DNA from: an uncultured Lachnoclostridium sp.
GTDB taxonomy: Bacteria > Bacillota > Clostridia > Lachnospirales > Lachnospiraceae
NCBI GenBank assembly: GCA_948330435.1
Contig: CAOJBY010000049.1
Location: 1-10,996, forward strand
Reading direction: 5' to 3'
Length of the DNA: 10,996 nt
In this document: one piece after another, positions 1 through 6,999 of the stretch
Position numbering within the stretch: the stretch's first letter is position 1
Layout of the letters: every line of letters starts with the position of its first letter
Program-made: the position numbers and the translations under genes
Notes under the pieces: model-generated
The model's database searches: none
The model's input: the letters and a program-made list of their open reading frames with translations, nothing else
What the model was told of the DNA's origin: nothing

Positions 1-610
1 TGCCCTGGTCTACGCCAAGCTGTCCGATAAGTACGTTAAGCTGCTTTGCAAGGTTGATGTCTACGGCAGACTCTGCACCTACTTTCTGGTTGTAAGCCAG
101 CCCTGCAGCGGCGGCTACGCCCTTGTAGTTCTCTTCCCTTGCGGACATAATAAGTACGTTCTTTCCCTGAAGAGCCTCTGCAACCTTTGCAAACAGATCC
201 GCATCCTTCTCCACGTTCTTGCATCCCTCGATTACAAGGGGTACGGAAATAGCGTCTCCGACTTCCTTTGCAATGGCAACACAGTCCTCCACGGACTTGT
301 TCTCGCCGTTGGGGTCTGCACCCTCAAAACGAAGTACAACAAAGTCTGCCCCCGGCATCTCTTCCGCTTTCTTTGCGATCTCCGCAAAGCTTGTGCATCC
401 GTTGTAGTAGTCCCTGATTCCGGCAACCTCATTTTCCAGGCCCATGTCCGTAATCATAACTCCAATCTTCGGTGCATTCTCGATTGGTGCGTCAAATGTA
501 TAGAAAGGCAATACATTCTCTCCACCAAGCTTTACTGCCTTGTCGCCGGTACCGATCTCTACGGTACGGATAGCAGCGTTGAACTTTCCTGATTTTCCAT
601 TAAACGGCAT
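1..610 (-). CDS. acsD: Corrinoid iron-sulfur protein small (delta) subunit AcsD, 3'-truncated by window edge
   Basis: The first 203 codons are present; the frame is open to position 1, so the C-terminal third lies outside. The N-terminus reads MPFNGKSGKFNAAIRTVEIG, followed by GVMITDMG and FVVLRFEGADPNGENKS, which I recognise as the AcsD family (usual length roughly 310-320 residues). AcsD is a TIM-barrel protein that pairs with AcsC to form the corrinoid protein carrying the methyl group from methyl-tetrahydrofolate to the A-cluster of acetyl-CoA synthase. The ATG at 608-610 follows an AGGAGG about 10 bases upstream. It lies directly downstream of acsB, separated by a 154-bp gap holding its own promoter and a long hairpin. 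acsC and acsE would be expected to the left, but this cannot be seen. Confidence 0.93.
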   Translation of the reverse strand, partial: MPFNGKSGKFNAAIRTVEIGTGDKAVKLGGENVLPFYTFDAPIENAPKIGVMITDMGLENEVAGIRDYYNGCTSFAEIAKKAEEMPGADFVVLRFEGADPNGENKSVEDCVAIAKEVGDAISVPLVIEGCKNVEKDADLFAKVAEALQGKNVLIMSAREENYKGVAAAAGLAYNQKVGAESAVDINLAKQLNVLIGQLGVDQG

Positions 611-642
611 TTCTTAGTTACCTCCTTTATCTTTTACACGGC

Positions 643-740
643 TTTAAGCATAGGGCCTGACCTCTTATGTCATGAAGTTAAGCCCTGAAATTCTCTAAAG
701 GCTCAAACTTCATGCTATCGGTTGTTTCCCTATGCTTAAA
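643..740 (-). promoter_or_regulatory. Long hairpin in the acsD leader
   Basis: A 98-nt imperfect hairpin. The outer stem is a perfect 13-bp pair, TTTAAGCATAGGG (643-655) with CCCTATGCTTAAA (728-740). The inner stem is ATGAAGTT (672-679) with AACTTCAT (706-713), continued by AGCC (681-684) with GGCT (700-703). Asymmetric unpaired segments separate the stems. The sequence is unrelated to the repeated element in front of acsB, cooC and the His-rich gene, but size and position (ending about 15 bases before the ribosome-binding site) are alike. It lacks a T tract on the sense strand, so a simple terminator is unlikely. Role in translation control or mRNA stability is inferred. Confidence 0.6.
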
Positions 741-758
741 ACCTAAATGCTAACACAT

Positions 759-787
759 ATTATACTACATCATCGGGTCCATGCCAA
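759..787 (-). promoter_or_regulatory. Internal promoter in the 3' end of acsB, driving acsD
   Basis: On the minus strand TTGGCA (782-787) is followed by a 17-base spacer and TATAAT (759-764). That is five of six matches at -35, six of six at -10, and ideal spacing for a housekeeping sigma factor. Transcription would begin near 752, giving a leader of about 140 nt that contains the acsD hairpin. The -35 box lies within the last acsB codons. Activity is inferred from sequence only. Confidence 0.6.
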
Positions 788-2903
788 GTGCCGGATGTCC
801 TTTTTCTGTCAAGAACTCCAGTAAAGTTTCCGGATCCTCTGCAATGGTCTCATCACCGATCATATCGGTGAAGTTCTCGATGCCGTAAAGCTCCTTGGCG
901 GACTCATTGAGACGCTCCGCAACCGTATCCTTCAGCTCCTTGGGCATCCATACGATACGCTCGATGCCGCCCTCGGCTTTCATAAACTTCTTAGAAGCGA
1001 TGAAGTGCTTTCCGTGTCCCATAAAACCCGGGGTCTGCACTCCGCCGCCCGTCATGGAAGCCAGTTCCGGGAATGTCATTCCAAGAGGAGTCATTCCTGC
1101 ATACTCACGGTTAGCAATGATAACGCCGTTGGAGAATGGCTCGATACCGCAGATACACTCGAAGCATCCGCAGGAAGTCATGGGATTCTCCATAATGGAG
1201 TACAGAGATACATTCTCCAGTGCTCCCTGGGAGTACATCTTCACAGCTTCATTGACATCCTCGTACTCGCCGGTACGCTCGTCGATGACACGCTCCTTGG
1301 TGATAACCTGGCAGGGTCCCTGGGGATCCAGCTCGTTGGTTGCCTTTGCGTCAAGCCATGAAACAGCACCGCACAGGCCCAGACGCTCCGGAGTTACCAC
1401 GCATACGTGGGATGGGGAGAATGCCTGGCAGAGAATACAGCTGTAGTATACCTCTACGGACTCGTCTGTCAGGGTGCGAAGTCTGTCATCACGCTTGTCA
1501 AAGGAGGGAATCGCCAGATTGTGGCGAAGCTCCGTACACTTCTCCGGATCCGTGATCACTTTTACCTGACATTTGTCAACAACTGCGTCAAACTCATTCT
1601 TAATCTTAGCGTAGAGCACTTCTCCGATGTGTTTTGCACGGAAGCCCGCCTCAAATGCGGCCTTGCCTACACGCACACGGATCATATCACGCTGTCCGGT
1701 ATGCATTACACCCTCGATACAGTTTAAGTAGCTATGGAACTTACGCTCAAATACCGGCTCAAAGTCGGACTGCATGTTCCGTCCGGCAACCTCTACGATG
1801 TAACCGATGCTGTGCTTGCTGCCCACCTCAAACTCATCCAGATCCGGCCCGATAATCTCGATCTTGTGATCCTCAACCTCGGAAGCCTCCTTGGTCTGTA
1901 CCAGTTCGAAGCAATCCACACGGGAACCGTCAAACTCAACCTGCATATCTCCCCGGCGGATAATCTCGCCCTCGAATGCAGAAGCAAATGCAACGGGAAT
2001 ATCAATATCCGTAACCTTAATCTTCACATCTCTTGCCTCAATAGAGGTGGGATTGAATTTCTCAGTGTCTGGCTGAAGAATCAGGCTCTTAGGTACGTTC
2101 ATGCCTTTCAGGCTCTCCATATCATTGGAGATAACCGGGAAACCGAATGCGATTGCTCCGGCACCGCAGCCTACGGTCAGATCGTCAACGGGAGCAAATG
2201 CATTGACAAATGCAAATACACGCTCAAAGGTATATTTCATCAAATTCGGCAGATCGCCCGGTGTAATATTGCCGAAGATCAGAGCCGCACGAAGTGCGAT
2301 AGAAACTACATGAGCCGCTGTTGTGATATCATTGCCCATCAGGGTTACACGTACATTAAAGCCCGTGTTGTAGCCGGCTTCAATCAGCTGATCGCAGATG
2401 CCGCCTACACAGGTAACGAAGTTACCCTGTGCCTGGTAGCTCTTTACCAGTGCTACGGCTTCCTCTACGGAGGGAGCTGCATTGATGATAACCGGTACGC
2501 CGGGGATGTCACCTGTTACCAGGGGAACGCCCAGCTCACGGATCATGGCGTCTGTGAAATGTCCTACGTATGGCTCTTCGTAGGGCTGTGCACCGTCCAT
2601 GTATTTCATGGTCTCGATGATCTCTGCAGCCAGAGCTGTTGCGATACCGGACTGGAACACATTATGTAAACGTTCTTTTCTTGTCATCATTTCCTTGATT
2701 CTTCCCTCAAGAGCAGCTTTCACCTCTCCTAAGGTGGTCAGCTTCTCTCCTGTTACCGCATAGTAGCAGGGAAGGCTGTATGCGGTGCTTGGCAGGGATA
2801 CTGCCGCATCGGCACCATACTTTTCCAATGCTTCTGCAACCGATTTCTCGGCCCAGGCATACATCTCGCCTGAACCGCTGAATACTCTGTCAAATAATGT
2901 CAC
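765..2903 (-). CDS. acsB: Acetyl-CoA synthase (CODH/ACS complex beta subunit) AcsB
   Basis: A 712-residue protein that makes acetyl-CoA from CO, CoA and the corrinoid-bound methyl group. All A-cluster ligands are visible: C489, C492, C501 and C511 for the Fe4S4 cube, and the C578-G579-C580 motif for the distal nickel. The spacing (3, 9, 10) is identical to that of the Moorella thermoacetica enzyme (C506/509/518/528 and 595-597), with a constant offset of 17; F495 corresponds to F512. The bacterial N-terminal domain that docks on CODH is retained (about residues 1-300), unlike archaeal CdhC. The start is a GTG (2901-2903) chosen because AGGAGG lies 8 bases upstream; the next in-frame ATG is residue 14. 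Stop is TAG. It follows the acsF-like gene after 125 bp occupied by a diverged copy of the leader hairpin. Confidence 0.97.
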   Translation of the reverse strand: MTLFDRVFSGSGEMYAWAEKSVAEALEKYGADAAVSLPSTAYSLPCYYAVTGEKLTTLGEVKAALEGRIKEMMTRKERLHNVFQSGIATALAAEIIETMKYMDGAQPYEEPYVGHFTDAMIRELGVPLVTGDIPGVPVIINAAPSVEEAVALVKSYQAQGNFVTCVGGICDQLIEAGYNTGFNVRVTLMGNDITTAAHVVSIALRAALIFGNITPGDLPNLMKYTFERVFAFVNAFAPVDDLTVGCGAGAIAFGFPVISNDMESLKGMNVPKSLILQPDTEKFNPTSIEARDVKIKVTDIDIPVAFASAFEGEIIRRGDMQVEFDGSRVDCFELVQTKEASEVEDHKIEIIGPDLDEFEVGSKHSIGYIVEVAGRNMQSDFEPVFERKFHSYLNCIEGVMHTGQRDMIRVRVGKAAFEAGFRAKHIGEVLYAKIKNEFDAVVDKCQVKVITDPEKCTELRHNLAIPSFDKRDDRLRTLTDESVEVYYSCILCQAFSPSHVCVVTPERLGLCGAVSWLDAKATNELDPQGPCQVITKERVIDERTGEYEDVNEAVKMYSQGALENVSLYSIMENPMTSCGCFECICGIEPFSNGVIIANREYAGMTPLGMTFPELASMTGGGVQTPGFMGHGKHFIASKKFMKAEGGIERIVWMPKELKDTVAERLNESAKELYGIENFTDMIGDETIAEDPETLLEFLTEKGHPALGMDPMM

Positions 2904-2922
2904 GGTTTTAACCTCCTATGAT

Positions 2923-3024
2923 AAGTTCCGCTTCTGCCCTGCCTGTACACTCTTATTTAGAACAATTTCCGACCGAAATAGCCTCCGTCCATAAATTGTT
3001 CTGTGCACTGTCCGGGCTTCGCTG
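2923..3024 (-). promoter_or_regulatory. acsB leader hairpin, diverged copy of the repeated element
   Basis: This fills the acsF-acsB gap. It keeps the hallmarks of the element found before cooC and the His-rich gene. They are the linker AAGTTCCG (2923-2930) about 10 bases from the ribosome-binding site, a GTACAC/GTGCAC stem (2945-2950 with 3003-3008), and a perfect 10-bp inner stem AGAACAATTT/AAATTGTTCT (2959-2968 with 2993-3002). A bulge of about 8 bases lies on one side, and the apical region is similar. The outer stem has changed and is weaker (GCCC with GGGC at its core). The A-C opposition in the middle stem on the plus strand is a G-U pair in the transcript. Confidence 0.6.
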
Positions 3025-3028
3025 TCTT

Positions 3029-3790
3029 TTACTTTTCTAATAATTCCTTTATTTTCCGAATCTCCTCCGTCGCCTCCCGGCTGATGTCGTAGGGGGATTT
3101 CCCCTGCCGGTCTGCGTCGATGACATCCGTATTGTAATGGATAAAGCCCAGTAAATCCTCCGCCGGTATCTTGGATCGGACAAAATCCTCGTCCTCGGGT
3201 CCCCGGACCTTGTTGGCAACCACACGAACCCTCTTCACGCCCAGATCCATCGCCAGACGCTTCACGTTCTTATAGGTCTGTACGCTTCTCGCTCCCGGCT
3301 CAATGACTACCACAAACTGATCCACACCCTCGCAGGTGCCCCGCCCCAGGTGTTCCAGGCCGGCCTCCATGTCCATGATGACCACGTCCTTGCTCCGCAG
3401 GCTTAAGTAATTGAGAATCCGTTTCAGCATCACATGCTCGGGACAGACACAACCGCCCCCGCCGGTTTCCACGGTTCCCAGGGTCAGAAGTTTGACACCA
3501 TTGTAGGTTTTGCTGTAGGTATCTGGTATGTCATCCACCTTGGGATTTAAGGTGTAAAAGGTATTGTCGGCCCCTGCTCCGGTACGCTCCTCGATGAGCT
3601 TCCGCATCCGGGAAATGGGGATAATGGAATCCAGAATCTCCTCCGGAAATCCCAGTGCCAGGCCCAGATTTGCATCCGGATCCACATCCGCCGCCAGTAC
3701 GGTCCTGCCCTCTGCCGCACAGAGCCTTGCAAGGGTTGCCGCAAATGTGGTCTTTCCCACGCCGCCCTTACCGGTTATTGCAATCTTCAT
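3029..3790 (-). CDS. cooC: CooC/AcsF-type nickel-insertion ATPase (paralog adjacent to acsB)
   Basis: A 253-residue SIMIBI-class P-loop ATPase (MinD/ParA-like). The deviant Walker A GKGGVGKTT is at residues 8-16, DVDPDANLG follows at about 40, and the dimer-interface metal motif is C114-V-C116. In this family ATP hydrolysis by the dimer drives nickel insertion into the CODH C-cluster (CooC) or the ACS A-cluster (AcsF). Its place between cooS and acsB, and its clear difference from the second paralog at 5994-6767, make an AcsF role for AcsB reasonable, but sequence alone does not settle the client. The ATG at 3788-3790 has a TAGGAG about 9 bases upstream. It is separated from cooS by 154 bp with two hairpins and a palindrome. 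Confidence 0.9.
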   Translation of the reverse strand: MKIAITGKGGVGKTTFAATLARLCAAEGRTVLAADVDPDANLGLALGFPEEILDSIIPISRMRKLIEERTGAGADNTFYTLNPKVDDIPDTYSKTYNGVKLLTLGTVETGGGGCVCPEHVMLKRILNYLSLRSKDVVIMDMEAGLEHLGRGTCEGVDQFVVVIEPGARSVQTYKNVKRLAMDLGVKRVRVVANKVRGPEDEDFVRSKIPAEDLLGFIHYNTDVIDADRQGKSPYDISREATEEIRKIKELLEK

Positions 3791-3847
3791 ACGTCTACAC
3801 TCCTAACTGCTGCTTATCCATGTTTTAAAGATTCAACTAACTCAAAC

Positions 3848-3859
3848 GTTCAGCTGAAC
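3848..3859. promoter_or_regulatory. 12-bp perfect palindrome in the acsF leader
   Basis: GTTCAGCTGAAC is a perfect palindrome, extended by AAAC on one side and GTTT (after one extra T) on the other, so it could be an operator or a hairpin. It lies about 60 bases upstream of the acsF-like start codon. No good promoter was found next to it. Confidence 0.3.
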
Positions 3860-3876
3860 TGTTTTCTACTCACTCC

Positions 3877-3895
3877 AGATTACGTTTCGTAATCT
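3877..3895. other. Perfect 8-bp hairpin between cooS and acsF-like gene
   Basis: AGATTACG and CGTAATCT pair perfectly around a 3-base loop (TTT at 3885-3887). No T tract follows on the sense (minus) strand, so it is not a typical terminator. It may protect mRNA ends or act in processing between the two cistrons; function is unknown. Confidence 0.4.
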
Positions 3896-3908
3896 GTCGT
3901 TAATGCTC

Positions 3909-3938
3909 GAAAAATGCCCTTGCAAGCAAGCATTTTTC
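3909..3938 (-). terminator. Terminator-like hairpin just after cooS
   Basis: GAAAAATGC (3909-3917) pairs with GCATTTTTC (3930-3938), 9 bp with a 12-base loop, starting 6 bases after the cooS stop codon. On both strands an A tract leads and a T tract of five ends the stem, as in bidirectional intrinsic terminators, but GC content is low and the T tract is short. It may cause partial termination, giving more cooS than acsF/acsB transcript. Confidence 0.4.
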
Positions 3939-3944
3939 TTCACA

Positions 3945-5837
3945 TTAGATTCCAAGAGCCGTCCTCTTCTCTTCAATCCGGTCAATCATTGCGTCAACCA
4001 GTTTGTCGATATCTTTCTCCACGGTGTAGGAAGCCTCTACCCAATCCTTAATGCCGTGTTTCAGAAGATTATCTACCTCCGTAGAACCGCATACATAGGG
4101 ATCTACGCCCAGGAACGTGTCAATACCGGTAGCAACAACGTAGTTACCGATGGAAACGGCTTTCTCGGACATCCACTCGGGAGCACAACCCACAACGGGA
4201 ACCTGGGAAATGTTCCAACCGGAATCCTTGGCAATGTCGGCTGCCAGAATCATCATACGGCTGATATCCACGCAGGAGCCCATATGCAGTACGGGAGGAA
4301 TGTTTGCCAGCTCGCAAACTCTCTTTAAGCCTGCACCGCAGAGATCCTTTGCATCCTTATTCATCAGACCTGCCTTTGCGGCTGCCTGTGCAGAGCATCC
4401 GGAAGCAATGATAATAATATCATTTGCAATCAGCTTCTTCATCAGCTCGATATGAGCAACGTCCGGACGAATCTTCGGGTTGTTGCAGCCTACCATAGCA
4501 ACGGCACCTCTGAGAACACCGGACTTCACGCACTCTACGAGGGGCTTGGTGGTTCCTGTCTCATCCACATAGGAGTTGGTAACCGTATCCAGAGTTTTCT
4601 TGATAGCCTCTACGGAATAGCCAACCGTTGCTTTCTGCTTCATATCCGGAATATAAACCAATTCGGGTTTCCGGTTCTTGAAGTTGTCAATGGCCATCTT
4701 TACGATTGCCTTGGCGTTCTCGCCTGCTGTCTCCGCTGTGAAATGCATAAACTCGGAATCGGGCATCTGTGCAATCTTAGAAGTAGTTACGAATTTTGTA
4801 TGGAAGCACTTGCTTAAGGGTCCCAATGCCGGGAAAATACACTGTACGTCTACGACAATGGCCTCGCAGGCACCTGTCAGTACGACATTTTCCTGCTGCA
4901 AGAAGTTACCGGCCATGGGGATTCCCCGACGCATGGCAACCTCGTTGGAGGTACAGCATACACCGGAAATGGTGATGCCCTTTGCACCTACGCTCTTGGC
5001 ATATGCGATCATCTCAGGATCATCTGCATACTCACAGATCATCTCAGAAAGTGACGGGTCATGTCCGTGAACCACGATATTTACATTCTCTGCCACCATA
5101 ACGCCCAGGTTTGCCTCGGTGTCAATGGGCTTCGGTGTTCCGAACAGTACGTCTGAGAACTCCGTACCCATCATGGAGCCGCCCCATCCGTCGCAAAGAC
5201 CGGTACGTAAGGACTGACGAATCAATGCTTCCGGCTTGGAGGAACATCCCATATGGGTCATATGTAAGGAGCTTGCAACCTCACGGTCAATGGCACGAGG
5301 AGCAATCTCTTCTCTCTCCCACAGCTCCTGGGTGTGCTGAGGTGCTCTCTTCAAGAAACGCTGATGTCCAAAGGGCTTTCCATACTCCATAAGGCCCTCT
5401 ACGGCTACCTCATGAGCCAGATCATAGATATCCTTGCCCTCTGTCTCAATGCCCCACTCCTTGGCAATGCGGATCAGCTTCTCCGGATCTTTTACCTTGT
5501 AGTTTCCGTCCGGTGCAGTACAGTGCAGGGTGTGGCAGATCTCACGGCCGTGGTCAGAGTGGGTTGCAGCTCCGCCGGCTGTGAACTTCAGATAGTTACG
5601 TCCTACGATGCCGTGTACGTCGCATCCGCAGATACCTCTCGGTGCCTTGGGTGTGATACGGCAGGGTCCCATAGAACAGATTCGGCAGCAGACACCCTGC
5701 TCACCGAACTTACAGTGGGGGGTCTGGTTCTTCACACGAAGCTGCCAGGAATCGGCACCAACCTTCGCCCCTGTTTCCAACAGTCTGGCTGTTGCGGCTT
5801 CAAATTCTTCCACCGTTGTCAATTTAAAGTCTCCCAT
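3945..5837 (-). CDS. cooS: Anaerobic Ni-dependent carbon monoxide dehydrogenase, catalytic subunit (CooS/AcsA)
   Basis: A 630-residue, full-length Ni-CODH that interconverts CO2 and CO and supplies CO to acetyl-CoA synthase. The N-terminal cysteines fit the D-cluster (C42, C50) and B-cluster (C51, C54, C59, C70). C-cluster ligands follow: the histidine motif HGHDP (257-261), C295 in GVCCTSNE, C333 in VVDVQCIFPAL, C451 in VGCNNPK, C481 in ASGCSAQ and C522 in GSCVDIS. C295 and C333 match the numbering of the Carboxydothermus hydrogenoformans enzyme as I recall it. The proton-path region THSDHGREI is present. The ATG has AGGAGG 6 bases upstream. Immediate linkage to acsB, acsD and two CooC paralogs marks it as the acetogenic AcsA-type enzyme of the CODH/ACS complex, not a stand-alone CO oxidase. 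No residue is missing. Confidence 0.97.
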   Translation of the reverse strand: MGDFKLTTVEEFEAATARLLETGAKVGADSWQLRVKNQTPHCKFGEQGVCCRICSMGPCRITPKAPRGICGCDVHGIVGRNYLKFTAGGAATHSDHGREICHTLHCTAPDGNYKVKDPEKLIRIAKEWGIETEGKDIYDLAHEVAVEGLMEYGKPFGHQRFLKRAPQHTQELWEREEIAPRAIDREVASSLHMTHMGCSSKPEALIRQSLRTGLCDGWGGSMMGTEFSDVLFGTPKPIDTEANLGVMVAENVNIVVHGHDPSLSEMICEYADDPEMIAYAKSVGAKGITISGVCCTSNEVAMRRGIPMAGNFLQQENVVLTGACEAIVVDVQCIFPALGPLSKCFHTKFVTTSKIAQMPDSEFMHFTAETAGENAKAIVKMAIDNFKNRKPELVYIPDMKQKATVGYSVEAIKKTLDTVTNSYVDETGTTKPLVECVKSGVLRGAVAMVGCNNPKIRPDVAHIELMKKLIANDIIIIASGCSAQAAAKAGLMNKDAKDLCGAGLKRVCELANIPPVLHMGSCVDISRMMILAADIAKDSGWNISQVPVVGCAPEWMSEKAVSIGNYVVATGIDTFLGVDPYVCGSTEVDNLLKHGIKDWVEASYTVEKDIDKLVDAMIDRIEEKRTALGI

Positions 5838-5858
5838 TATAAACCTCCTAAAAAATTT

Positions 5859-5963
5859 ATGATAAAAATCTGCAAGCTCTTATTCTGCCGTCAGGCAACG
5901 GGCCTGCTCTTATCATGTTCCGCATTTGCAGGAATATCTGCTCATTTTTCCGGAGATATTCCT
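5859..5963 (-). promoter_or_regulatory. Structured cooS leader with competing helices
   Basis: The gap upstream of cooS holds several complementary segments. AGGAATATCT (5930-5939) pairs with AGATATTCCT (5954-5963), 10 bp with a 14-base loop. ATGATAA (5859-5865) pairs with TTATCAT (5910-5916), while CTGCAA (5870-5875) pairs with TTGCAG (5926-5931). The last two pairings cross, so they are either a pseudoknot or alternatives, and the last also overlaps the first hairpin. The sequence does not match the repeated element of the neighbouring genes. Regulatory role is inferred. Confidence 0.35.
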
Positions 5964-5980
5964 CTGTTCCGATAAACCGG

Positions 5981-6010
5981 AATTAGATTTCTTCTATGAC
6001 AAATCTAATT
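5981..6010 (-). other. Hairpin spanning the cooC stop codon
   Basis: AATTAGATTT (5981-5990) pairs perfectly with AAATCTAATT (6001-6010) around a 10-base loop that contains the TAG stop (5994-5996). Extension by CGG/CCG is possible with a bulge. No T tract follows on the sense strand. It may stabilise the 3' end of a processed cooC message or affect coupling to cooS. Confidence 0.4.
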
Positions 6011-6767
6011 TGCCGATGATGTCATACAGTGCCTTACGCACCGGGGAATCCTCCGGCAGCTTGACGGTAGGCACTCCGTCGCAGTCAAATTCAAAGACCT
6101 GCTCATCCTGGGGAACGACACCCAGAAGTGTTAAGCCCTGCTTTTCAATTTCTTCCTTCGTTCCATCGTTCAGAACACCGCCCGGAGCACGGTTTACGAT
6201 AAGACCCACCGTGTTCGGCTTTAATCCGCACTCGGGTATCAGCTTGGCGATACGGCCTACTGCCTGGACGCCTCTTCTGGAGCAGTCGCTGACCAGAATG
6301 ATGGTGTCAACCTTAGGAAGAATCCCCCGGCTGATATGCTCCATTCCGGCTTCATTGTCCACGACTACGTATTTGTAATTCTGGGCGTACTTGGAAATCT
6401 GGGCAGTTAAAAGTCCGTTTACAAAGCAGTAACAGCCTTTGCCCTGGGTATGGCCCATGACCAGAAGATCGTAGTCGTCCTCCTCTACCAGTGCGGAACT
6501 GAACTTCATTTCCGCATAATCCTGCTTGGACATCCCCAGAGGAATGGGATTGGTACTGGAGATCTCCGCCTGGGCTATTTCCTCACGAATCTCGCCCAAG
6601 GTGGCGTCCACCTCTACGCCAAGCACTTCATTTAAGTTGGAATTTGCATCCGCATCTACCGCCAGTACGGGGCCCTGCTTTTTCTGGCACAGGTACTCGA
6701 TTAAAAGACCTGTCAGGGTTGTCTTACCTACGCCGCCCTTACCGGCTACCGCTATTGTGTGTGCCAT
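5994..6767 (-). CDS. cooC: CooC-type nickel-insertion ATPase (CODH maturation)
   Basis: A 257-residue P-loop ATPase of the MinD/CooC group. GKGGVGKTT (residues 9-17) is the deviant Walker A, DADANSNLNE follows at about 40, and C112-Y-C114 is the CxC pair that binds nickel at the dimer interface; the position is the same as in C. hydrogenoformans CooC1. Family role: ATP-dependent nickel delivery to the CODH C-cluster. It lies directly upstream of cooS (157 bp), which fits that client. The ATG at 6765-6767 has TAGGAG 7 bases upstream. Upstream lie three tandem copies of a structured element, the nearest ending next to the ribosome-binding site, so expression may be controlled through the leader. 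Confidence 0.94.
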   Translation of the reverse strand: MAHTIAVAGKGGVGKTTLTGLLIEYLCQKKQGPVLAVDADANSNLNEVLGVEVDATLGEIREEIAQAEISSTNPIPLGMSKQDYAEMKFSSALVEEDDYDLLVMGHTQGKGCYCFVNGLLTAQISKYAQNYKYVVVDNEAGMEHISRGILPKVDTIILVSDCSRRGVQAVGRIAKLIPECGLKPNTVGLIVNRAPGGVLNDGTKEEIEKQGLTLLGVVPQDEQVFEFDCDGVPTVKLPEDSPVRKALYDIIGKLDLS

Positions 6768-6785
6768 GTTTTTTCTCCTATTTTA

Positions 6786-6892
6786 AGTCCCGTAATATTC
6801 CATCCAGTACACGGGTATAAAATCAATTCCCAGTCACAAATGCATGTGCCTGTAAATTGATTTGTGCACTGTATGGAATATTACTGTTTTCC
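6786..6892 (-). repeat. Leader hairpin element, copy 1 (next to the cooC ribosome-binding site)
   Basis: A 107-bp imperfect palindrome. The outer stem is a perfect 12 bp, GTAATATTCCAT (6792-6803) with ATGGAATATTAC (6873-6884). It is continued after one mismatch by CAGTACAC with GTGCACTG. A one-sided bulge of about 7 bases follows, then the inner stem AAATCAATT (6820-6828) with AATTGATTT (6855-6863), and an apical helix CAGTCAC/GTGCCTG around AAATGCAT. The linker and ribosome-binding site CTCCTATTTTAAG on the plus strand nearly match those before the His-rich gene, so the duplicated unit includes the translation start region. Confidence 0.75.
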
Positions 6893-6999
6893 AGTTCCGT
6901 AATATTCCTTCCAATACATCTGTATGAAATCAATTCCCAGTCACAGATGCATGTGCCTGTAAATTGATTTATGCATTGTAAGGAATATTACTGTTTTCC
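6893..6999 (-). repeat. Leader hairpin element, copy 2
   Basis: Same period (107 bp) and fold as copy 1. Compared with copy 1 several stem positions change on both sides. CCAT/ATGG becomes CCTT/AAGG in the outer stem, and CAGTACAC/GTGCACTG becomes CAATACAT/ATGCATTG in the middle stem. These are three paired, compensatory substitutions, while the inner stem and apical loop stay nearly identical. Confidence 0.75.

Noticed and set aside
1734..2669. 311-residue plus-strand ORF inside acsB
   Set aside because: Antisense shadow of a gene whose protein is certain from its metal ligands.
5334..5975. 213-residue plus-strand ORF over the cooS start
   Set aside because: Antisense to the highly conserved CODH N-terminus; no start signals.
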